Position numbers and translations under genes: made by a program. From positions 1-10,352 of the forward strand of contig CAYOVG010000265.1 of NCBI GenBank assembly GCA_964407285.1: 10,352 nucleotides of DNA. Reading direction: 5' to 3'. Source of the DNA: CAYOVG01 sp964407285 (lineage in GTDB: Bacteria > Desulfobacterota > Syntrophobacteria > Syntrophobacterales > Syntrophobacteraceae). The notes under the pieces were generated by a model. It did no database searches and was not told where the DNA came from. It saw nothing but the letters and a program-made list of their open reading frames with translations. This document shows, piece after piece, positions 6,310 to 10,352 of this stretch; positions within the stretch are counted from its first letter, which is position 1; each line of letters starts with the position of its first letter.

Positions 6310-7534
6310 ATTGGTAGCGCTCCCTGATGGACACTATGACATCGTGAATACTCATGAAAATCTCTATGAGTTCGGGGTCGAACTGCTTCCCCGCCTCCTG
6401 CCCGAGCAGATCCAGTACTTCCTCTTCCTGCCAGGCCTCCTTGTATACGCGCCTGGAACATAGCGCGTCGTAGACGTCCGCCACGGCCACCACGCGCCCG
6501 AAGATCGGTATCTCCTCGCCTCTCTTCCCGCGGGCTTTCCCGTTTTCATCCGCATAGCCCGCAAGAGGCAGCCCCGTCATCACATCCACGTGCCCGGGAT
6601 ATCCGCGGCCGTCCCATCGCTCATGATGGTTCAGGGCAACTTCCGCCGCCGCCTCATCGAACTCCGACTTGGGATTCGCGAACAGCCGCGCGCCGTTGAC
6701 CGTATGGTTCTTCATTATTTCAAACTCTTCCGGCGTAAATTTCGCCGGTTTTTTCAGGATGAGGTCCGATATGCTGATCTTCCCCACATCGTGAAGCATG
6801 GCCGCCATCCGCAGCACCTCGACCTTCTTGCTCACCTCCTCCTCCGGAATGTCCCTGCGCCCGGCCCAGGTTTCGTACAACTCGGCGGCGTAACCGGCCA
6901 CCCGGTTGACATGGGCGCCCGTTTCCTTCGGGTCGTGGAGTTCCGCCATGCTGATCATCCTCAGGATGATGGTCCTGGTCATCTGAGCTTTCTCCAGCAA
7001 CCCGGCGGCGGTGTTGGCGAAGTACTCCATCAGGGAGACATCTTCATCGGGGAACGGGACTATCTCCGATTCCCCGTCCATGGCGTTGATGATCTGCAGG
7101 ACACCGATAGTGGTCCCACGGTTGGTTTTCATGGGAAGCGTCAGCATCGAACACGTGCGGTAGTTGGAGACCGCGTCGAACCCCTTCCCGAATTTGTAAG
7201 GCACGTCCGGCGAGATTTTGTAAACATCCGGGATATTGAGTATTTCTCCGTTCATCGCCACATAGCCCGCAATGGTGTTGTTGTTCACCGGGAGGGTGAA
7301 AGTACTGAAGATGAGCTTCTTTCCCGGAAGCAACCGGCTCTGGAGGGTGTCGTTTTGTGTATAGCTGAACCGCAGAAGGTCGCCGTCTTTAATGTATATG
7401 GACCCCGCATCCGCGCGGGCGAACGCACGGGCGCCCGTCAGTATCTTGTGCATCAGGAGATCGAGGTCTTGAATCTCGTTCATCTCGATGCCGAGCCGGA
7501 TTATGCTTTCAAACTTCTCTCTATACTCATACAT
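6308..7534 (-). CDS. GAF domain / HD-GYP domain protein, probable cyclic-di-GMP phosphodiesterase
   Basis: Signal-transduction protein of 408 residues. An N-terminal GAF sensor domain (about 15-185; PVNNNTIAGYVAMNGE, NYRTCSMLTLPMK, GVLQIIN) is joined by a helix to an HD-GYP domain (about 195-400) expected to hydrolyse cyclic-di-GMP. All metal and signature residues are present: His208, HDVGK with His248/Asp249, His277, HHERWDGRGYPG with His303/His304 (303-314), and Asp353 in VADVYDAL. About 20 extra residues (MTGLPLAGYADENGKARGKR region, 319-338) sit between GYPG and GEEIP, a variant I associate with deltaproteobacterial HD-GYPs. No membrane segment or receiver domain, so it is a cytosolic stand-alone sensor with an unknown ligand. 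ATG 7534 is preferred over 7582 because GGAGGG lies 6 bases before it. No cyclase gene is next to it. The ligand and actual activity are not shown by sequence. Confidence 0.93.
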   Translation of the reverse strand: MYEYREKFESIIRLGIEMNEIQDLDLLMHKILTGARAFARADAGSIYIKDGDLLRFSYTQNDTLQSRLLPGKKLIFSTFTLPVNNNTIAGYVAMNGEILNIPDVYKISPDVPYKFGKGFDAVSNYRTCSMLTLPMKTNRGTTIGVLQIINAMDGESEIVPFPDEDVSLMEYFANTAAGLLEKAQMTRTIILRMISMAELHDPKETGAHVNRVAGYAAELYETWAGRRDIPEEEVSKKVEVLRMAAMLHDVGKISISDLILKKPAKFTPEEFEIMKNHTVNGARLFANPKSEFDEAAAEVALNHHERWDGRGYPGHVDVMTGLPLAGYADENGKARGKRGEEIPIFGRVVAVADVYDALCSRRVYKEAWQEEEVLDLLGQEAGKQFDPELIEIFMSIHDVIVSIRERYQ

Positions 7535-7868
7535 AACGGTCCCTCCGGATGTAAGAGAGCGCTCATCAACTAAAGGAATCATGTCTTTCGGCAGTACCCG
7601 CGGTCCGATGCGGGCGTTCAGTTTACCACATTCGGCCGTGGTCCATCTCTATTTTTTTCCTCCGCATGCAAATGCGGCTGAGAGAACCTGTTCCGCCGGA
7701 TGCGAATTGCCTGCCGTTAGGACCGAACCGGTGATGACTGATAGACCTTTGATATATCAGTAGTTATTACCGGTGAACCGACATGTTCCACTCCACATCG
7801 TCTTGAGCCTAAATGTGAAAGAGCTCACTTTCCCATTGTTTTTCAATGCATTATGCCGTAAGCGATTG

Positions 7869-7897
7869 TTGACTATCTCTGCCGGGGCATTTATCAT
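7869..7897 (+). promoter_or_regulatory. Strong sigma-70 promoter reading toward the TauE-like gene
   Basis: TTGACT (7869-7874, five of six) and TATCAT (7892-7897, five of six) are separated by exactly 17 bases, the best promoter match in the window. It reads plus-strand with a start near 7904, about 337 bases before the next supported start codon at 8241. Confidence 0.55.
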
Positions 7898-7953
7898 AAG
7901 AGCCTCCGCCAATGAGCATCGAATTCCAGGGTGATGTGCCGGACGGATACGGA

Positions 7954-8220
7954 CCCATTCGCAACGGATGGGATTGCTGCCGAGGGGAAAGAATGTCTTC
8001 CACGAACACGTGATCCAGCGGAAAAGTCGAAGCCGAGGCCTAAGCTGACGTATTTCAAACAAATGGGTTCTACTCGCCGTAGCGGGAATGCCGTTCGCCG
8101 ATAAATGGGCGCCGTCCGCAATCGCGTTCCTTCGGGAAAGGCGATGCGAGGGAGGAACCGGCAGGGCCGGCTTCCCCGGTCGAGTAGGTTTAATCAAACA
8201 CTCTGCTTCCCGGCAGAGTG
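7954..8220 (+). ncRNA. Candidate structured leader RNA upstream of the TauE-like gene
   Basis: The leader between the promoter and the gene holds several clean stems: CCCATTCG/CGGATGGG with a 3-base loop (7954-7972, one wobble); TTCC-TTCG-GGAA, a UUCG tetraloop hairpin with an outer TCGC/GCGA stem (near 8120-8145); CCGGC/GCCGG (8158-8170); and a perfect 8-bp hairpin CACTCTGC-TTCCCG-GCAGAGTG (8199-8220) ending 6 bases before the ribosome binding site. I do not recognise any known riboswitch consensus. It may be a regulatory leader or only GC-rich untranslated DNA. Confidence 0.3.
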
Positions 8221-8240
8221 AGAAACAAAGGAGAAGCGAC

Positions 8241-9599
8241 ATGAAGAGCAAAAGGGTAGTTGGCGCGGTTATTCTGATTATCTGCGCCGTGGCGTTTTTC
8301 TGGCGGAGCGATGTCTTCAGCCAACAAACGGGGACGGAACAGCCGAAGGTGGAGCAGCCCGCGGCTGGTCAGCCCACGGCTGGTCAGCCCGCGGCTGTCG
8401 GCGGAAACGTTGCGCCGCGGGCCGACACAGCGGCCCCTCCGCGGGCGGCGGTCGAGCAGAAAGCCCCGGAAGTAAAAGCTGCGACTATCCGGTTGGACAA
8501 GACGACGCTCAGCAATGGCGGGCAAATAACGGTGACGGGTTCCGCCCCTCCCGGCAAGCCGGTTTTCCTGGAGGTGTGGAGTGAAGACGGCGTGCGGGCA
8601 TCCCGATTCGACTCGGATGTCGACAAGGAAACCGGTAAGAGGCCTTACATACTTTATATGACCTGGGATATGCCGGCCTTCTACAATATACTCATTCCCA
8701 AGGACCGCAAGGAAGCGCTCGATAAGGTGAAAGCCGAAGGCAAGGCCTGGAGCTACTCGAAAGCCCTCAAAGACCTCGGTGCCGACGTTGCCTATTCCGC
8801 ACCCGCAAAACTCAAGATCGACAGGTACCAGGCCACTCTGCTCGGAAGCGTGGTCGGTTCCCGCGGCGACCTGCTCCCGCAAATGGATGAGGCCGAAAAC
8901 AAGAAGCGCTCCATGCAGCTCGTGAAAGCGCGGTTCCGGTCTCCCGGGAAGGTGTTTTCCCCTTCCGTCGAAGTCCAACCGGACGGCGAGTTCAAAGCTG
9001 TGGTGACCATCCCCGAGGGGGCGGCGCCGGGAACGTATTTCGTGAGAGCGGTCGCCGATAAGACGGCCAAGAGCGAACCCGTCAAGGTACAGAACGATAT
9101 TTCCTTTCCCTATATCTACCTTTCCAATGCGGGAACGAGCCTCAACCTGATCGGGCCATTCCTCCTTACCCTTGCTATCTCCATTTTCGGCGTTCTGATG
9201 GGCGCGGGCGGCGGGTTCATCCTGAATCCCCTGCTGGTTTCCATCTGGCCTCTGCCCCACACCATCGTCGCGGGCACCGTCATGCCCACCGTGCTTTTCT
9301 CGCAGGGCAGCGGTATCTACAACTACTCGAAAATCAAGTTCATCAGTTGGAAGCTTGGCGTAAGCATCGGACTGGCCATGGTCGTCGGCGGATTCATCGG
9401 ACCCAAGCTGACCGAACTGATCACCCTCGACCAGTACAAATTCGTCTTCGGATGGATACTCGTGATCCTGGCGGGGCTCATGCTGTGGCAAACCACGCCG
9501 GGTTATCTCGCCAACAATAAGAAGGAACAGGCGATTCTCAAGCAGTTCAAGCAGAAAGCCGAGGAAGCTTCCGCCGCGAAATCCGCCGGTAAGGCATAG
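8241..9599 (+). CDS. TauE/SafE-type permease half with large exported N-terminal domain
   Basis: Inner-membrane protein of 452 residues related to TauE/SafE (PF01925) anion exporters, a family linked to sulfite, sulfoacetate and other organosulfur export. Order: basic start and hydrophobic signal segment (about 5-22); a Pro/Ala/Gln linker (30-80); an exported domain (about 80-295) whose ends look beta-sandwich-like (LSNGGQITVTGSAPPGKPV; PEGAAPGTYFVRAVADK) with a helical insert; then one TauE repeat from residue 302 with GVLMGAGGGFILNPL (317-331) and about four membrane helices to residue 424; and a charged Lys/Glu/Ala tail. A whole TauE protein has two such repeats; only one is here. AAAGGAG (8227-8233) lies 7 bases before ATG 8241, favouring it over the upstream 8088 start. 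The second half is the next gene, in the same frame. Substrate unknown. Confidence 0.88.
   Translation: MKSKRVVGAVILIICAVAFFWRSDVFSQQTGTEQPKVEQPAAGQPTAGQPAAVGGNVAPRADTAAPPRAAVEQKAPEVKAATIRLDKTTLSNGGQITVTGSAPPGKPVFLEVWSEDGVRASRFDSDVDKETGKRPYILYMTWDMPAFYNILIPKDRKEALDKVKAEGKAWSYSKALKDLGADVAYSAPAKLKIDRYQATLLGSVVGSRGDLLPQMDEAENKKRSMQLVKARFRSPGKVFSPSVEVQPDGEFKAVVTIPEGAAPGTYFVRAVADKTAKSEPVKVQNDISFPYIYLSNAGTSLNLIGPFLLTLAISIFGVLMGAGGGFILNPLLVSIWPLPHTIVAGTVMPTVLFSQGSGIYNYSKIKFISWKLGVSIGLAMVVGGFIGPKLTELITLDQYKFVFGWILVILAGLMLWQTTPGYLANNKKEQAILKQFKQKAEEASAAKSAGKA
8355..8397 (+). repeat. 15-bp tandem repeat coding the QPAAG linker
   Basis: Units CAGCCCGCGGCTGGT (8355-8369), CAGCCCACGGCTGGT (8370-8384) and a truncated CAGCCCGCGGCTG (8385-8397) follow head to tail, differing by one base. 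They encode QPAAG-QPTAG-QPAA in the exported linker. The 15-base period keeps the frame, so copy number could change without breaking the protein. Confidence 0.85.
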
Positions 9600-9631
9600 A
9601 CGCGGCATCCGAACCTGACTTACCGATGATG

Positions 9632-9663
9632 GCCGGAGCCGTGCGGGATGACCCGCATCCGGC
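9632..9663 (+). promoter_or_regulatory. Intercistronic hairpin between the two transporter halves
   Basis: GCCGGA (9632-9637) pairs with TCCGGC (9658-9663), enclosing GTGCGGG/CCCGCA-type pairing (GCGGG 9643-9647 with CCCGC 9652-9656) around an ATGA loop. It sits in the 87-base gap and ends 10 bases before the RBS of the second gene. It could set the ratio of the two halves or stabilise the message. Confidence 0.35.
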
Positions 9664-9686
9664 TGCTATACGATAGGAGCACACAT

Positions 9687-10076
9687 ATGAAAGTCGAATT
9701 CTGGGGACAGGAATTTCACGTCAACGTATTCTTCGGATGCCTCGGGGGATTTCTGATAGCGGTAGTTTCATCGATGTTCGGCTTCGGCGGCGGACCGTTC
9801 ATGGTTCCCCTGATGACCGTGGGACTGGGGCTTCCCATGTACCTCGTGGTGGGCAGTTCCCTCCTCGCGATCTTCTTCAATACGCTCATGGGCACCGCGC
9901 GCCACTACCAGTTCGGCAACTTCGATCCCCTATTCTTTCTCATCATGTTTCCCGCCGCAATCCTGGGCGGATTCATCGCGCCGCAGATAGCCAAGAGGGT
10001 CAGCCCCCTGGTGGTCAAGAGAGTAGCCGCCGCCGGATTGCTCATCCTGGCCGGCAACCTGCTCGGACTGTATTGA
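9687..10076 (+). CDS. TauE/SafE-type permease, second half (129 residues)
   Basis: Small, very hydrophobic inner-membrane protein consisting of a single TauE repeat: a short N-terminus (MKVEFWGQEFHVNVFFG), then about four helices containing SSMFGFGGGPFMVPLM, the repeat signature equivalent to MGAGGGFILNPLL in the preceding gene, GSSLLAIFFNTLMGTARH, a Pro/Gly-rich helix ending FIAPQIAKRV, and a last helix ending at the C-terminus. Full-length TauE/SafE proteins are about 250 residues with two such repeats, so this is half a transporter and presumably pairs with the product of the preceding gene. TAGGAG (9674-9679) lies 7 bases before ATG 9687, so it is a translated gene in its own right and not a frameshift remnant; two in-frame stops separate it from the first half. 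Starting at 9648 would add 13 residues but lacks an RBS. Confidence 0.87.
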   Translation: MKVEFWGQEFHVNVFFGCLGGFLIAVVSSMFGFGGGPFMVPLMTVGLGLPMYLVVGSSLLAIFFNTLMGTARHYQFGNFDPLFFLIMFPAAILGGFIAPQIAKRVSPLVVKRVAAAGLLILAGNLLGLY

Positions 10077-10103
10077 TGCGCGTCGACGGCGTATAGCCTG
10101 AAA

Positions 10104-10130
10104 TGGGGGGACCGGTCGCCGGTTCCCTCA
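10104..10130 (+). terminator. Strong hairpin after the transporter operon
   Basis: GGGGGGACCGG (10105-10115) pairs with CCGGTTCCCTC (10119-10129) around a TCG loop, with one further T-A pair outside: 12 pairs, two wobbles. It lies 27 bases after the stop at 10076. No T tract follows, so it may be a 3'-end stabiliser or an atypical terminator. Confidence 0.5.
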
Positions 10131-10177
10131 ACGGCTCGCGGGGTCCCGGCGCCTGGAGGCGCCGGAGAAGACCGTTG
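10129..10177 (+). other. Second GC-rich hairpin downstream of the transporter operon
   Basis: CCGGCGCC (10146-10153) pairs perfectly with GGCGCCGG (10158-10165) around TGGA. It is enclosed by CAACGG (10129-10134) pairing with CCGTTG (10172-10177), giving a two-tier stem. The outer stem shares one base with the preceding hairpin. The rest of the window to 10352 contains only small palindromes (for example AATCCCC-TT-GGGGATT at 10319-10334) and no supported gene. Confidence 0.4.
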
Positions 10178-10352
10178 CCGTCTATCCAGCCCCCAAGGGG
10201 TTGTATTCCGGGTGGTCCTTTCAGAATTGAATCCTACGACTCATTGACTTTCCTCTCCGGTAGCCTTCGAAAACGGGGGCGGAAAGGCAGTTCCCCGCAA
10301 GGTGGACTTCCCGGCGGTAATCCCCTTGGGGATTGCGCAGCACCGCATCCCG

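Larger units (their letters stand above)
7535..8240. other. 706-base intergenic region: divergent regulatory DNA and long leader
   Basis: No convincing gene is found on either strand; the longest frame, 7757-8251 on the minus strand, has no RBS-supported start and Arg/Ser/Pro-rich shadow composition. Near the HD-GYP end are a perfect GAGCGCTC palindrome (7557-7564) and a hairpin CCGCAT-GCAA-ATGCGG (7662-7677) with a GNRA-type loop. In the middle are the hairpin ACTGATA/TATCAGT (7737-7743 with 7755-7761) and two copies of ACCGGTGA (7727 and 7769) spaced 42 bases, four helical turns, suggestive of an operator pair. From about 7904 onward the DNA appears to be leader for the gene at 8241. Confidence 0.55.

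Noticed and set aside
7651..7677. T-run next to the CCGCAT-GCAA-ATGCGG hairpin as a terminator
   Set aside because: The T-run precedes the stem on the plus strand and reads as A on the minus strand, so it does not fit a terminator in either direction.
7913..8014. 33-codon open frame downstream of the 7869 promoter (MSIEFQG start)
   Set aside because: No Shine-Dalgarno sequence before the ATG and no compositional sign of coding; kept as leader.
7757..8251. 164-residue open frame on the minus strand in the long intergenic region
   Set aside because: No ribosome binding site at its start, shadow-like Arg/Pro/Ser composition, and it runs against the well-formed plus-strand promoter and into the transporter's signal-sequence region.
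8190..9608. 472-residue minus-strand open frame opposite the first transporter gene
   Set aside because: Antisense shadow typical of GC-rich DNA; the plus-strand frame has a signal segment, membrane helices and an RBS.
8241..10076. Frameshift or sequencing error breaking one TauE gene
   Set aside because: The halves are already in the same frame, separated by two stops, an 87-base gap and a separate RBS, so a single indel cannot explain the break.
10103..10352. Plus-strand open frame from ATG 10103 to the window edge
   Set aside because: No ribosome binding site, very high Gly/Pro/Arg content, and it spans strong hairpins; most likely chance openness of GC-rich DNA.

Overview
The window is ordinary-looking, GC-rich bacterial chromosome with six full-length genes, one probable small gene, one probable gene fragment at the left edge and unusually well-formed hairpins at transcript ends. 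No mobile element, CRISPR array, tRNA or rRNA was recognised. The gene set suggests an anaerobic Desulfobacterota member of the Syntrophobacter type: a glutaryl-CoA-dehydrogenase-like enzyme, a GAF/HD-GYP protein with a dialect I associate with deltaproteobacteria, a low-molecular-weight thioredoxin reductase ending in a 'YANQIVIAASDG' motif, and a TauE/SafE exporter with a large exported domain. This placement is an inference from protein style; no marker gene is present.

Layout, left to right. (1) 1-2366, plus strand: the tail of an upstream reading frame, a compact UvrD/Rep-type helicase, a hairpin, then a 65-residue hypothetical protein with a good ribosome binding site. (2) 2367-3984: a long hairpin lies between the small gene and the convergent acyl-CoA dehydrogenase (minus strand). 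That gene is divergent from the next one across a 274-base promoter region. (3) 3985-6157, plus strand: a patatin-like serine hydrolase, then thioredoxin reductase with its own promoter (exact TATAAT) and a hairpin leader. (4) 6158-7534: a near-perfect 30-bp inverted repeat separates thioredoxin reductase from the convergent GAF/HD-GYP gene (minus strand). (5) 7535-8240: 706 bases without a convincing gene, holding a strong plus-strand sigma-70 promoter and a roughly 335-base leader. (6) 8241-10076, plus strand: a TauE/SafE-type transporter split into two genes. The first carries a signal segment, a Pro/Ala/Gln linker, an exported beta-rich domain and one four-helix half; the second is only the other half. 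(7) 10077-10352: GC-rich hairpins and no supported gene.

The genes do not form one pathway. They look like independent housekeeping and accessory units: DNA repair, dicarboxylate or amino-acid catabolism, lipid hydrolysis, redox, cyclic-di-GMP turnover and anion export. I do not see a clear new multi-gene system. The parts most worth a second look are the split transporter with its exported domain, its long leader, the dispersed-repeat-like palindrome at 6186-6256, and the habit of ending transcription units with strong hairpins that mostly lack a T tract.
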